Source of the DNA: UBA1672 sp963977495
GTDB taxonomy: Bacteria; Pseudomonadota; Alphaproteobacteria; Micavibrionales; Micavibrionaceae
NCBI GenBank assembly: GCA_963977495.1
Contig: CAXBOT010000007.1
Span: forward strand, 20,324-84,323
DNA: 64,000 nt
Direction: 5' to 3'
The notes under the pieces were generated by a model. It searched no databases and was not told the origin of the DNA. It saw nothing but the letters and a program-made list of their open reading frames with translations. Position numbers and translations under genes: made by a program. Below, piece by piece: positions 9,034 to 18,231 of the stretch (position 1 is the first letter of the stretch; each line of letters starts with the position of its first letter).

Positions 9034-10914
9034 ATGCGGGATTTACGCGTTTCTACGTCTGATGTAGAACTCTCTCAAAATTATAAAAATGCAATGATAG
9101 CCCTTGATGCGTGTGATTATGATCAGGCGTTGGTTTTACTGCAAAAAGAGTTGGAGGGCGATGCCTCCAAAGAAGTTTATTATGCTTTGGCGCAGGCTTA
9201 TTTTGCGAAAGAGGATAAGGTTCGCGCGATCAAATCCCTGATTGATGCCGTAAGACTTGATAAGCTCTACCACGAGGCGTTCGCTTTGCTGGGGGATTGT
9301 TATTATTCAACCAAACAAGGTATTCCGGCGATAGAGAGCTATGCTCAGGCGGTTGCAATCAATCCGCAGGACGAGCAATATATGCAAAAGCTTGTTGATG
9401 TCGTCAGTGTTTTTCAATTTAAAAAAGCCAACCCCAATTTGAAGGGCGTTTTAATCGAATGTCTGGCCTGTGATAATATTGACGTTCATTTCTTTGGAAG
9501 ACCATGGCTTAGCATGGTGTCGCGTGACGCGACGATAGGGCCTTTTTATAAGTTGTCTAAATGTAAAAACTATGCGGCGTTTAAAAAGCACATCCAATCA
9601 TTTCCCAATTGTGATGGTTTGATCGAACCATTTTTCCTGACAGGTTTCGGGCGGTTTATTATTCTGGATTATACGTTTGAAGTATGGTGCGGTTATATAA
9701 GACGTTATTTGCTGGAATCCATTGTCGAAGAAAAATCTTTATTTTCCGATCCCGAAGATATTGATCTCATAACATGCGCACTGTCACGCTATTGTTTCTT
9801 TACGGATTATGTCATGGATGCGTCACCGGAAGAGGTCGCATTAGTCGCCAAATTGGAAAAGAGAGTATTGGCTACGAAAAATCCTAAGCTTTCGGATTTG
9901 GCGTGTCTGGCGTGTTATCAGCGTATTTATAATCTGGATAATGCGGGAGATATTTACAAGAATTTGCAAGGCGGCGATCATGTGTCGCAAATTTTGAAAA
10001 CCCAAATTGAAGAATATCAGACGCAAGATAAAATCAAAGATAAGATTGAGGCGCTGACGGTTATTCATGACAATGTGTCTTCTGCCGTGCGTGAGCAATA
10101 TGAAAACTTCCCTTATCCGCGTTGGACTGTGGCGTCGCGGCATGCCTTTAATAAAGATGTTGTCAGAGAGTTACAAAAAGGCGGCGTGAAGATTTTGAAT
10201 GCAGGCTGCGGTACAGGGAAAGAAGCTATTCAGATGGCTTATACTTTTCCTGATGCTGAGATTACGGCCGTTGATCTCAGCCGGTCGAGTTTAGCCTATG
10301 GTATTTTCAAAGCCGAGCAAATGGGCATTAAAAATATTACATTCAAGCAAGCAGACATTATGGAGTTGGGCGGTTTGGATGAGCAATATGATTACATCGC
10401 CAGCGCAGGTGTATTGCACCATTTGAAAGACCCGAAGGCCGGATGGAAAATATTATATGATTTACTGAAACCCAATGGTCTGATGCGTATCGCGCTCTAT
10501 AGTCGTCACGCACGATGGGCAGTCAATGATGCACGATCCGTTATACAAAATAAGAATATTGGCTCTGACGCTCAATCTATACGGGATTTCAGAAAGAATA
10601 TAAAAACGCATCTGAAACATAAATCTATAAAAAATATTGAACATTTCTTTGATTATTATGCGTTGCCGGAATGTCGTGATTTATTGTTCCATGTGCAGGA
10701 ACATCAATTTGATTTGATAGAAATAAAAGAGATACTCGATACGTTCGGGCTGGAGTTTTTGCAGTTCTATTTAACGGAAGATTTAATCAGAAAATACAAA
10801 ACGCATAACCCGGATGATGAATCCGCCACGAATTTAGAAAGCTGGGCGGCATGGGAAGAGAAAAACCCGAATCTATTTGCCTCCATGTATACTTTCTGGT
10901 GCCGTAAGACTTGA
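9034..10914 (+). CDS. TPR protein fused to a class I SAM-dependent methyltransferase
   Basis: A 626-residue two-part protein. Residues about 15-125 form TPR-like repeats (LVLLQKELEG, AIKSLIDAVRLDK, AIESYAQAVAINP). A middle part of about 220 residues has no recognised motif. A class I methyltransferase follows: the region before it contains EQYENFPYPRW (about 350), then the SAM-binding motif I LNAGCGTGKEA (about 386-396), acidic motif II TAVDLSR, and IASAGVLHHLKDP. The NFPYPRW plus AGCGTG pattern is known from TPR-methyltransferase proteins of alphaproteobacteria; the substrate is unknown. It overlaps the convergent exporter gene by 42 bp. Confidence 0.85.
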   Translation: MRDLRVSTSDVELSQNYKNAMIALDACDYDQALVLLQKELEGDASKEVYYALAQAYFAKEDKVRAIKSLIDAVRLDKLYHEAFALLGDCYYSTKQGIPAIESYAQAVAINPQDEQYMQKLVDVVSVFQFKKANPNLKGVLIECLACDNIDVHFFGRPWLSMVSRDATIGPFYKLSKCKNYAAFKKHIQSFPNCDGLIEPFFLTGFGRFIILDYTFEVWCGYIRRYLLESIVEEKSLFSDPEDIDLITCALSRYCFFTDYVMDASPEEVALVAKLEKRVLATKNPKLSDLACLACYQRIYNLDNAGDIYKNLQGGDHVSQILKTQIEEYQTQDKIKDKIEALTVIHDNVSSAVREQYENFPYPRWTVASRHAFNKDVVRELQKGGVKILNAGCGTGKEAIQMAYTFPDAEITAVDLSRSSLAYGIFKAEQMGIKNITFKQADIMELGGLDEQYDYIASAGVLHHLKDPKAGWKILYDLLKPNGLMRIALYSRHARWAVNDARSVIQNKNIGSDAQSIRDFRKNIKTHLKHKSIKNIEHFFDYYALPECRDLLFHVQEHQFDLIEIKEILDTFGLEFLQFYLTEDLIRKYKTHNPDDESATNLESWAAWEEKNPNLFASMYTFWCRKT

Positions 10915-11802
10915 TTTTTTCGTGCGGGCCTCACGATATAATATAAAAATATTACTAGAGATGATCATCGTTGCGCCGATGATGACATTCATGCTCGGCA
11001 CTTTATCCCAAAACAGATAATCAAAGGCCATTGTCCATATAATCATGCTGTACATGATGGGGGCAATGATAGAGGCTTCGCCCAATCGAAAACTCTGGGT
11101 TTTTGCCAAAAGAGAGAGCAGCCCCGTCGTACCCAATCCGATTATGATCCAAAATGCATCAAGCGAGAAACCGTTTGGTTTCACATCTGCCACTGGCCAA
11201 TGCAGCCCTGTTGTTAATGTCCCGAATAGCACAAAGTAAAAAACGGTGGTCATAGAGTTTTCGGTCGAGCCGAGCCAGCGTAAGCAAGCATCCACACAGC
11301 CCGAGGAAAACCCCCAGCCCAAACCGATGAGTATGCCCAATAACGGCAATGTTGAAACATCCGACATCGGGTTGGCAACAATAATAACACCTGTAAACCC
11401 GAATAAAACAGCGCCTAAACGGTACATGCCAACATTCTCTTTGAGAACAAGGTAGGAAATCAGCACCGTAAATAAAGGGGAGGTAAATAAGAGCACCGTC
11501 GTTTCCGCCAAGGGCATGATAGAGAGCGCCCACGCGCCCAAAACAATACCCGTTGTTCCGATTGCGCCCCTGAAAACATGCGCCCATGGGCGTTTTGTTT
11601 TAAGCACGAACAAACGTCTTGAGAAAATTAACCAGAGGGCAAGGGCGAGCAGAGAGAATATATTACGGAAAAATGTGACTTCCACAGGGCCGAAATAGGT
11701 GGCTAGCAATTTTGCAAACAGGCTCATACCTGCGAGCATGAAGGCATTGATGACGGCAAATAAGATGCCCATAAATAGGGGTGTTTTTTGGGAAAAGTTC
11801 AT
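10873..11802 (-). CDS. DMT-superfamily exporter (EamA family)
   Basis: A 309-residue inner-membrane protein with about ten hydrophobic helices in two EamA repeats, the drug/metabolite transporter layout. Repeat signatures include the PLAETTVLLFTSPLFTVLIS segment in the first half and the matching segment near EASIIAPIMYSMIIW in the second. The transported compound cannot be read from sequence. The last 42 bp overlap the convergent methyltransferase gene. It is one of three EamA genes within 14 kb. Confidence 0.88.
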   Translation of the reverse strand: MNFSQKTPLFMGILFAVINAFMLAGMSLFAKLLATYFGPVEVTFFRNIFSLLALALWLIFSRRLFVLKTKRPWAHVFRGAIGTTGIVLGAWALSIMPLAETTVLLFTSPLFTVLISYLVLKENVGMYRLGAVLFGFTGVIIVANPMSDVSTLPLLGILIGLGWGFSSGCVDACLRWLGSTENSMTTVFYFVLFGTLTTGLHWPVADVKPNGFSLDAFWIIIGLGTTGLLSLLAKTQSFRLGEASIIAPIMYSMIIWTMAFDYLFWDKVPSMNVIIGATMIISSNIFILYREARTKKSSLTAPESIHGGK

Positions 11803-11913
11803 TTTATTCTCTACTTATGACACTGATATCATGTTTCATTTGCAATGTAACTTGTATTTGCCGTTTTTAGTCGGTTTATGCTAAGATTATAAAAAAATAA
11901 ACGGGTGAATATT

Positions 11914-13605
11914 ATGGCTGATCCAGAGCCATCGAAATACGCGCATTTTGAAAATGTGGAAGCATATGATTTGTATGATTTATATCAGCGTCATGGCGAA
12001 GTTGCGCGTGATATACATCAGGATATTCTACGTAAATTTACCGATAATGATAGCCTTACCGTTGATCTGGTTCGCGAAAGTCCTCTAAAGCCGGAAACGC
12101 CGGGGTCTTTGGGGTCGTTGGAGCGTTATGATGTGGTTTCAGTGAGTACAGCTGTCGGATTAGGGTCTATTCTCCATTCAAGTGGTATTGCAGGCGCGGA
12201 AACGGCTGATTTGTATAAGCGTGCCTTTGCAGAAGAAGATATGCCTATTTATATTGTTGCGGCAGGTAATAATGGTTTATCGCGGCAAGCGGCAATGCCA
12301 AGAGTGGCGGATTTAGCGCGAAATAGTTTGGTTGTCGGAGAGGCGAATGCCAGCAAATCCTCCCCTTATTTAGAAGATCATAGCAGTATGATTAATCCGA
12401 CATTGGCGTCGGACAACCCCTTTAACAGAGGGGTTAAATATCAGATGTATGACCCAAGCCCGTCTTTGGTTGGGCATGAAGACCTTGTACGTGAATGGAT
12501 TATCGATCAGGAAGTATCCCATAAACTGCAAGAACTTAAGGATTCTGATATAGGGCAAGTTTTGCACGGCAATGCCTTAGACAATGTATTAAGAGACGCA
12601 TATCGGATCTTCAGTGATGAGGTTAGTGCAAAATATTCTGAAGACGGACCGGGCGCAGCGGAGCTTCAGGCAAAAGTTGATGCCTATATGGCGCATCCGG
12701 AAACGTTGCATACTCAAGTTATGGCAGAGATTAGAAAAAAAGAAGATGTTGATGCCAACGGTTATACATCAGGCGTTGATGGCACATCTTTTTCCGCGCC
12801 CGAACAAGCCGGATATGTGTCCGGCGCAATGTATGAGCAATCCCAAAGGGAAGCAAAAAATCTGCCGATTTTGACAAAAGATGAAATCACCACGCTTGCC
12901 AAAATGGCGACAATTGACACGCAGGCGCGCGAAGGCAAAGACGAGCCGATGCATCTTTATACGAATGATGACGGACAGAAATTTGTCTATGGCGCGGGGC
13001 ATGGTGTGTTTCAGCCTGAGATGTTCAGGCAAATACTAGATGAGGCTTATCACAAGATCGAAACCACGCCTGACATTGATCGCGATCCGGTTGTCACGGT
13101 GATGAGCGGAAAAGTTGATGCTGATAAAGCGGGTTTGACGGCGCTCAGTGTTCAATCTGATTTGCCTGATGGGACGACTATGGTGATTGATCGGCTGCGC
13201 GTTGACATGGATTATAGTGTTAACGGTATAGTTCCGCATAATGCGACCCTGACCAAACCCGGTGAAGAGGAGGACTTGTTCTACCGTCTGCAACTTGCCA
13301 ATAAACCGGGAAGTATCGGGTTTGTGGCATGGGCGAGAATAGAGAGTGACTTTGGTGAAACCTTATCTGCGGGGCAAAGCTGGAAGCTCGGTTTAATGGG
13401 CGGGCGTGATGCGCAGGTTCAGGATGCAACAATTACGGCCTATGGCTATAATCAGGGTGGGTTGATGGATCAAATGATGGATTACAGCAAAGATCTGGCC
13501 ACAAAAATGACCACGCCCGCGCCGCCAGAGGTAGCGCCCGATACGGATATCACGCCTGACGTACAAAGCAAAGATGGGCTTAACGCACCACAAATGCCGC
13601 GTTAA
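11914..13605 (+). CDS. Subtilase (S8)-like protein with incomplete catalytic set
   Basis: A 563-residue protein, start at ATG 11914 with GGGTGA upstream (GTG 11905 is the alternative). Three S8 landmarks appear: RHGEVA near residues 26-31 resembling the His motif HG-x-x-VA, AAGNNG (about 116-121) for the oxyanion Asn, and GTSFSAP (about 290-296) with the nucleophile Ser292. The Asp motif, normally before the His, is missing because the protein begins too close to it. About 170 residues separate the Asn and Ser regions, longer than in subtilisin. No signal peptide. The C-terminus is a beta-rich domain and a Pro-rich tail. Could be a degenerate or structurally altered protease. Confidence 0.65.
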   Translation: MADPEPSKYAHFENVEAYDLYDLYQRHGEVARDIHQDILRKFTDNDSLTVDLVRESPLKPETPGSLGSLERYDVVSVSTAVGLGSILHSSGIAGAETADLYKRAFAEEDMPIYIVAAGNNGLSRQAAMPRVADLARNSLVVGEANASKSSPYLEDHSSMINPTLASDNPFNRGVKYQMYDPSPSLVGHEDLVREWIIDQEVSHKLQELKDSDIGQVLHGNALDNVLRDAYRIFSDEVSAKYSEDGPGAAELQAKVDAYMAHPETLHTQVMAEIRKKEDVDANGYTSGVDGTSFSAPEQAGYVSGAMYEQSQREAKNLPILTKDEITTLAKMATIDTQAREGKDEPMHLYTNDDGQKFVYGAGHGVFQPEMFRQILDEAYHKIETTPDIDRDPVVTVMSGKVDADKAGLTALSVQSDLPDGTTMVIDRLRVDMDYSVNGIVPHNATLTKPGEEEDLFYRLQLANKPGSIGFVAWARIESDFGETLSAGQSWKLGLMGGRDAQVQDATITAYGYNQGGLMDQMMDYSKDLATKMTTPAPPEVAPDTDITPDVQSKDGLNAPQMPR

Positions 13606-14507
13606 TGAGCCGTTTTTACGCGATGTTTATTCACATACTCACGATAAACAATATAAAGCTGTGCGGATAATATAAGCGCCGCGCCGCTGAACACGGCTAC
13701 TAAATCCAGATCATAATGCCACATATATAAATCAAGCATGGTCGTCCACAGTAATGCGGAATAGGAAAACGGCGTCACCACGGCGGCGGGGGCGTATTTA
13801 TAGGCATTGGCCAGAAAAATTTGCGCCGTTCCGCCCGATACACCGATGAGTAAAAACACCCATATTTCTTCATACGCGATAGGGCTATAAACCCACGGCA
13901 TAAACATCCCCGGAATAAGGACACCTGCCAGAATAAAGTAAAATGTAATGGTCATGGGCGATTCTGTTTTAAGCCCCCTTAGAACCGTAAACATAGAGGC
14001 ATGGAAACAGGCCGCCATCAGGGCAAAGGATAACCCCCACATACTGACTGCGCCGCTGGGCTGGGCAATGATGAGGACACCGCACATACCAACAAAAACC
14101 GCGGCCCAGCGATGTATGCCGACATGCTCCTTCAGGAAAAGAAAGGCCAGAACAGGCGTTAGGATAGACGATGTGAAAAAGGTCACTGTGGCATAGGCCA
14201 TGGGCAATTTGGACAGCGCGGCAAAGGTGACGATCAGGCTAAAGCCCCCAATGATCGCGCGCACCGCCACAAGCTTTGGTTTGTTCGTGTGCAGCAAATG
14301 GGTCTTTTTACCAAGCATGATAAACAAGAAGACGGGAATAAGAACAACGAGGTTTCTATAAAATGCAATCTCTGCCACATGATGCGTCGCCGATAAATAT
14401 TTGGCACATGCGCCCATAATAGCAAACAAAAAATGCGCCATAATACAGCAGCCAATCGCCACGAAAATACGATCAGGTCGTATGGTATCATCAATGGTGT
14501 GTGTCAT
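13602..14507 (-). CDS. DMT-superfamily exporter (EamA family)
   Basis: A 301-residue, ten-helix EamA-type inner-membrane transporter. The first repeat contains HVAEIAFYRNLVVLIPVFLF and a segment near LPMAYATVTFFTSSILTPVL; the second has YKYAPAAVVTPFSYSALLW. It is related in layout to the exporter at 10873-11802, so the two may be old duplicates. It ends tail to tail with the subtilase-like gene, overlapping it by 4 bp. Substrate unknown. Confidence 0.88.
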   Translation of the reverse strand: MTHTIDDTIRPDRIFVAIGCCIMAHFLFAIMGACAKYLSATHHVAEIAFYRNLVVLIPVFLFIMLGKKTHLLHTNKPKLVAVRAIIGGFSLIVTFAALSKLPMAYATVTFFTSSILTPVLAFLFLKEHVGIHRWAAVFVGMCGVLIIAQPSGAVSMWGLSFALMAACFHASMFTVLRGLKTESPMTITFYFILAGVLIPGMFMPWVYSPIAYEEIWVFLLIGVSGGTAQIFLANAYKYAPAAVVTPFSYSALLWTTMLDLYMWHYDLDLVAVFSGAALILSAQLYIVYREYVNKHRVKTAH

Positions 14508-14621
14508 CTTCTCAACGCTTGATCGGGTGTTCGTATTCAGACTTTAAGGTTTTATTGCTGTATGTAAAGCTGGCTTTACTTGTGAGGGTATGGAATGAGG
14601 CAGAATGGCTGTTCTGCTCTT

Positions 14622-14951
14622 TTATTTACGCTGAGTTTCTCCCTTGCCATAGCGCTCCCCCCATTCATGCATGGATGATAAAACGGAATCCAGCGATTGA
14701 CCAAGGGGTGACAGGCTATATTCAACCCGCGGGGGGATCTCGCCGTAATCGGTTCGGATAACCAAACCGTCCTCTTCCATTTCTTTGAGTTGCTTGCTTA
14801 GGGTGCGATGTGTGATGCCATTCAAATCGCGCTGTAGCTGATTAAACCGCTTTGTGCCTTCCAAAAGGTAATGAATAATCATGACTTTCCATTTGCCGGA
14901 AAGCAAAGACAGCGTTGTTTCTACGGGGCAAAAAACGTCCTTTTTGCGCAT
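14622..14951 (-). CDS. HxlR-family winged-helix transcriptional regulator
   Basis: A 109-residue DNA-binding protein of the HxlR family. Diagnostic features are the CPVETTLSLLSGKWK opening (Cys8 being the redox-responsive position in some members), RFNQLQRDLNGITHRTLSKQ as the recognition helix, and the wing RTDYGEIPPRVEYSLS. It is divergently arranged with the pirin gene at 15065, 113 bp apart, an arrangement that suggests it controls pirin and possibly itself. Confidence 0.92.
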   Translation of the reverse strand: MRKKDVFCPVETTLSLLSGKWKVMIIHYLLEGTKRFNQLQRDLNGITHRTLSKQLKEMEEDGLVIRTDYGEIPPRVEYSLSPLGQSLDSVLSSMHEWGERYGKGETQRK

Positions 14952-15064
14952 AAATCATTCTCCTTTGGCGGCACTGTTTTACAGTATCCTTTTTGTGCGT
15001 ACTTGTTAAAATGATCCTATACATTATATAGTCTGTCTTATCTCAAAACAAAAGGAGAAATGCC

Positions 15065-15922
15065 ATGAACATGAAAAATATGACACGCGTTAACCGCGGC
15101 ACAGGTGGACATTGGGTCGGGGATGACTTCCCTGTTAACACCATGTTCTCCTATGACACACAAGGCACAGAAATCAGCCCGTTTTTATTGCTGGATTATG
15201 CCGGCCCTGCGGACTTTGAGCCTTCGGACAAGCCGCGCGGTGTAGAGCAACACCCGCATCGTGGTTTTGAAACCGTGACCATCGTTTATCAAGGCGAGGT
15301 TGAGCATAGTGACAATGCCGGAAATGCAGGCAAAGTCGGCCCTGGTGATGTGCAATGGATGACTGCGGCGCGTGGTATATTGCATGAAGAAATGCATGGC
15401 CGTGACTTTACGCAAAAGGGCGGTACGCTCGAAATGATCCAGCTTTGGGTGAATTTACCAGCCAAGGATAAAATGAGTGATCCGCATTATCAGGAAATAC
15501 TGTCAGGTGATATTCCCGTTGTGGATTTGCCCGATGGTTCCGGTAGCCTTCGCCTTATTGCCGGAGATTATAACGGCAGCCAAGGCGCGGCGAAAACCTT
15601 TACGCCCATCAATCTATGGGACATGCGTTTAAAAGTCGGACATAAGACCGAGCTGGTCGTGCCGGAAGGTCACAATACATCTGTGTTGGTTTTATCCGGC
15701 AAAGTGCGCGTCAATGGCGAAGAAAACCTTGGCGCAAAAGAGCTGGCTTTGTTTGAACGTGAAGGCGAAATGATTGCGCTGGAAACGCAAGAGGATGCAA
15801 TCGTTCTTCTTATGAGCGGTGAACCGATTGAAGAGCCTATCGTTGGCCGTGGCCCGTTCGTGATGAATACGCACGATGAAATCCGCACCGCCATGAATGA
15901 TTATGCGGCTGGTCGGTTCTAA
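15065..15922 (+). CDS. Pirin-family protein (bicupin)
   Basis: A 285-residue bicupin. The N-terminal cupin carries the iron-binding pattern QHPHRGFETVTIVYQGEVEHSD, with a later histidine and glutamate in RGILHEEMHG. Pirins of bacteria include quercetin 2,3-dioxygenases and redox sensors; which applies here cannot be told. A strong ribosome-binding site AAAGGAG lies 7 bp before the ATG. Transcribed divergently from the HxlR regulator, its likely controller. It ends before a bidirectional terminator shared with ilvC. Confidence 0.92.
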   Translation: MNMKNMTRVNRGTGGHWVGDDFPVNTMFSYDTQGTEISPFLLLDYAGPADFEPSDKPRGVEQHPHRGFETVTIVYQGEVEHSDNAGNAGKVGPGDVQWMTAARGILHEEMHGRDFTQKGGTLEMIQLWVNLPAKDKMSDPHYQEILSGDIPVVDLPDGSGSLRLIAGDYNGSQGAAKTFTPINLWDMRLKVGHKTELVVPEGHNTSVLVLSGKVRVNGEENLGAKELALFEREGEMIALETQEDAIVLLMSGEPIEEPIVGRGPFVMNTHDEIRTAMNDYAAGRF

Positions 15923-15985
15923 TTTACTCCTATTACCCTTCGCCTGATTATTCTGGCGGGGGGCGAGCATTACCATGACATAAAA

Positions 15986-16018
15986 AAACAACCGCTAACG
16001 TGATGCTAGCGGTTGTTT
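15986..16018. terminator. Bidirectional terminator between pirin gene and ilvC
   Basis: A perfect 12-bp inverted repeat: AAACAACCGCTA at 15986-15997 and TAGCGGTTGTTT at 16007-16018, with a 9-nt loop. T-runs follow on both strands (GTTT on plus, TTTTTTTA on minus), so it serves both converging genes. Confidence 0.85.
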
Positions 16019-16054
16019 AAATTATAGCCCTGCTGATTTCAGCGGGTTGAATTC

Positions 16055-17122
16055 TTAGTTCTTGTCTTTATCAACCAGTTTGTTTGCACCAATCCAAGGC
16101 ATCATGGCGCGTAATTTTGCGCCTGTTTCTTCGATAGGGTGCTTGGCTTCGCGTTCGCGAATTTCAACAAGGCGGGTTAGGCCTTCTTTGTTGCCGCCCA
16201 TGAAGCCTTCAACGAATTTACCGGATTGAATATCGGCAAGAATGCGTTTCATTTCTTCTTTGGTTTCTTTTGTAATCACGCGTGGGCCTGAAACATAGTC
16301 ACCATATTCCGCTGTATTGGAGATAGAGTAACGCATGTTGGCAAGGCCGCCTTCATACATCAAATCAACGATCAGCTTCAATTCGTGCAAGCATTCGAAA
16401 TACGCCATTTCCGGTGGATATCCGGCTTCGGTCAGAACTTCGTAACCCGCTTTAACAAGCTCGGAAGCACCGCCACAAAGAACCGCTTGCTCACCGAACA
16501 GATCAGTTTCGCATTCGTCTTTGAATGTTGTTTCGATAATGCCTGAACGACCACCACCAACGGCAGAAGCGTATGACAGAGCCAAATCTTTGGCATTGCC
16601 TGAGGCGTCTTGTGCAACAGCGATCAAGCATGGAACGCCGCCGCCTCTTTGGTATTCGCCGCGCACTGTGTGGCCGGGGCCTTTTGGTGCGACCATGAAT
16701 ACGTCAAGATCTGCGCGGGGTTTAATCAAACCAAAGTGAATGTTCAAACCATGGGCAAACAGAAGGGCTGCGCCTTCTTTCAAATTGGCTTCAAGTTCAT
16801 CACGATATAGATCAGCCTGATGTTCATCGGGCACAAGCAACATAACCACGTCGGCTTGTGCGGCGGCCTTTGCTGGGGCAAGAACTTCAAAACCTGCATT
16901 CTGCGCTTTTGCAGCAGAAGAAGACCCATCGCGCAAACCGATAATAACGTTTTCAACGCCACTGTCTTTCAGGTTTTGCGCGTGTGCGTGTCCTTGTGAT
17001 CCGTATCCAATGACGGCCACTTTTTTCGACTTGATTAAATCAAGATTACAATCTTTATCATAATAGACATTCAGCGGAGCCTGATTGGCCGGAATATCCT
17101 GTGCTGCGGTGCTTTGTCCCAT
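16055..17122 (-). CDS. ilvC: Ketol-acid reductoisomerase (NADP+), class I
   Basis: Second enzyme of valine, leucine and isoleucine synthesis, converting acetolactate or acetohydroxybutyrate to the dihydroxy acid with NADPH and Mg2+. The start chosen is ATG at 17122 (355 aa, the usual class I length); the open frame upstream to 17194 adds 24 atypical residues. Rossmann motif VIGYGSQGHAHAQNLKDSG, the KGPGHTVRGEY segment and the C-terminal knotted domain with ETDLFGEQAVLCGG are all visible. It is the last gene of the ilv group on this strand. Confidence 0.97.
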   Translation of the reverse strand: MGQSTAAQDIPANQAPLNVYYDKDCNLDLIKSKKVAVIGYGSQGHAHAQNLKDSGVENVIIGLRDGSSSAAKAQNAGFEVLAPAKAAAQADVVMLLVPDEHQADLYRDELEANLKEGAALLFAHGLNIHFGLIKPRADLDVFMVAPKGPGHTVRGEYQRGGGVPCLIAVAQDASGNAKDLALSYASAVGGGRSGIIETTFKDECETDLFGEQAVLCGGASELVKAGYEVLTEAGYPPEMAYFECLHELKLIVDLMYEGGLANMRYSISNTAEYGDYVSGPRVITKETKEEMKRILADIQSGKFVEGFMGGNKEGLTRLVEIREREAKHPIEETGAKLRAMMPWIGANKLVDKDKN

Positions 17123-17241
17123 TGTAAAAACCTTTTGTAAAATTTGTCTGTAAGAAGTCGCATAAAACAAGGTTTCTCGCCAAGAATCAAGCAAAAGATG
17201 CGACTTTAGCCCGTATTGTGCAAAGTTCCGTTTGTAAAACG

Positions 17242-17643
17242 TTATTGCCCCATGGCGCGTTGAACGGTTTCGTTTAATTTCTTTTGCAAGGGTGTCGCTT
17301 TATTCATGCCGTATGTTTTACCGTCTGCTTTGATTTGGTAAAGGTTGGCACGGTGCGACGCGTTCATAGCGCCCATTTCTTCGGTAAATACACACTCATA
17401 TTCTTTGTCGACATCCAGCCAGCCGTCACTGACGACAGCAAAGAGCATAACAACGCGATAGCCTGCGCCAAATTCGGAGGAGGGCTTGAATTTTACACTT
17501 TTGAGTGTCTTGATCTTGAAATACTCATCCATAAATAATTCAACCGCCGCAGAGCAACCACGTGCAAGATTTTTATCGGCATCAGCCCGCGAAACACAGC
17601 CTGTTAATGCTAGGATCAGAAATAAGGTTGCTATTTTTTTCAT
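17242..17643 (-). CDS. Small lipoprotein, unknown function
   Basis: The ATG at 17643 gives a 133-residue protein with lipoprotein signal MKKIATLFLILALTGC, acylated Cys near residue 16. The frame is open further upstream but that part overlaps ilvN and would bury the signal. The mature domain has conserved-looking Cys in NLARGC and YECVF, which could form a disulphide. It sits between ilvN and ilvC, and its start lies next to the ilvN stop. No link to amino-acid synthesis is apparent. Confidence 0.78.
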   Translation of the reverse strand: MKKIATLFLILALTGCVSRADADKNLARGCSAAVELFMDEYFKIKTLKSVKFKPSSEFGAGYRVVMLFAVVSDGWLDVDKEYECVFTEEMGAMNASHRANLYQIKADGKTYGMNKATPLQKKLNETVQRAMGQ

Positions 17644-17644
17644 G

Positions 17645-18217
17645 CTATATCCCGATGGGCTCTTTCCCGCGTGAAATTGCGGCGATCCCTGTGCGGCTGA
17701 CATCAACCATACCAAGGGGGATCATCAGATCAATAAAGGCATTAACCTTGTCAGTCGTGCCTGTGATTTCAAACACAAAGGATTCCAGCGTGCTGTCAAC
17801 CGCGCGTGCGCGGAAGATATCGGCGCTGCGCAATGCTTCGATACGTTTTTCACCTGTACAGGCCACTTTCACAAGGGCAAGTTCGCGCTCAACATGCGCG
17901 CCTTCGATGGATAGGTCGGATACTTCGAGAACAGGGACGAGCCGGTCAAGCTGCGCTTTGATTTGTTCAATCACTTCGGGGGTTCCGGTGCATACAATTG
18001 TGATGCGGGATAAATGTTCGATATGATCGGTTTCTGCAACTGTCAGGCTTTCGATGTTATATCCACGGCCAGAAAACAAGCCGATAACACGCGCCAAAAC
18101 GCCCGGTTCGTTATTCACCAAAACGGCAAGGATGTGCGTTTCCTCTTCGCTAAGAACAGGGTTCGGGGCGTAGACGCTTTTGCTTTTCTTACGTCTTTTG
18201 GTTTCCAATTTTACCAT
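17645..18217 (-). CDS. ilvN: Acetolactate synthase small (regulatory) subunit
   Basis: Regulatory subunit of acetohydroxyacid synthase; it stimulates the large subunit and confers feedback inhibition by valine. The 190-residue product has an N-terminal ACT domain (HILAVLVNNEPGVLARVIGL, then GRGYNIESLTVAET) and the C-terminal ALS_ss domain. It carries a basic N-terminal extension of about 25 residues. Name ilvN or ilvH depends on convention. It is separated from ilvB by a membrane-protein gene, which is unusual, since the two subunit genes normally adjoin. Confidence 0.95.
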   Translation of the reverse strand: MVKLETKRRKKSKSVYAPNPVLSEEETHILAVLVNNEPGVLARVIGLFSGRGYNIESLTVAETDHIEHLSRITIVCTGTPEVIEQIKAQLDRLVPVLEVSDLSIEGAHVERELALVKVACTGEKRIEALRSADIFRARAVDSTLESFVFEITGTTDKVNAFIDLMIPLGMVDVSRTGIAAISRGKEPIGI

Positions 18218-18231
18218 TTTATGTCCTTTTT

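Noticed and set aside
17162..17194. Start of ilvC at 17194
   Set aside because: Adds 24 residues not found in class I enzymes; ATG 17122 gives the standard 355-residue length.
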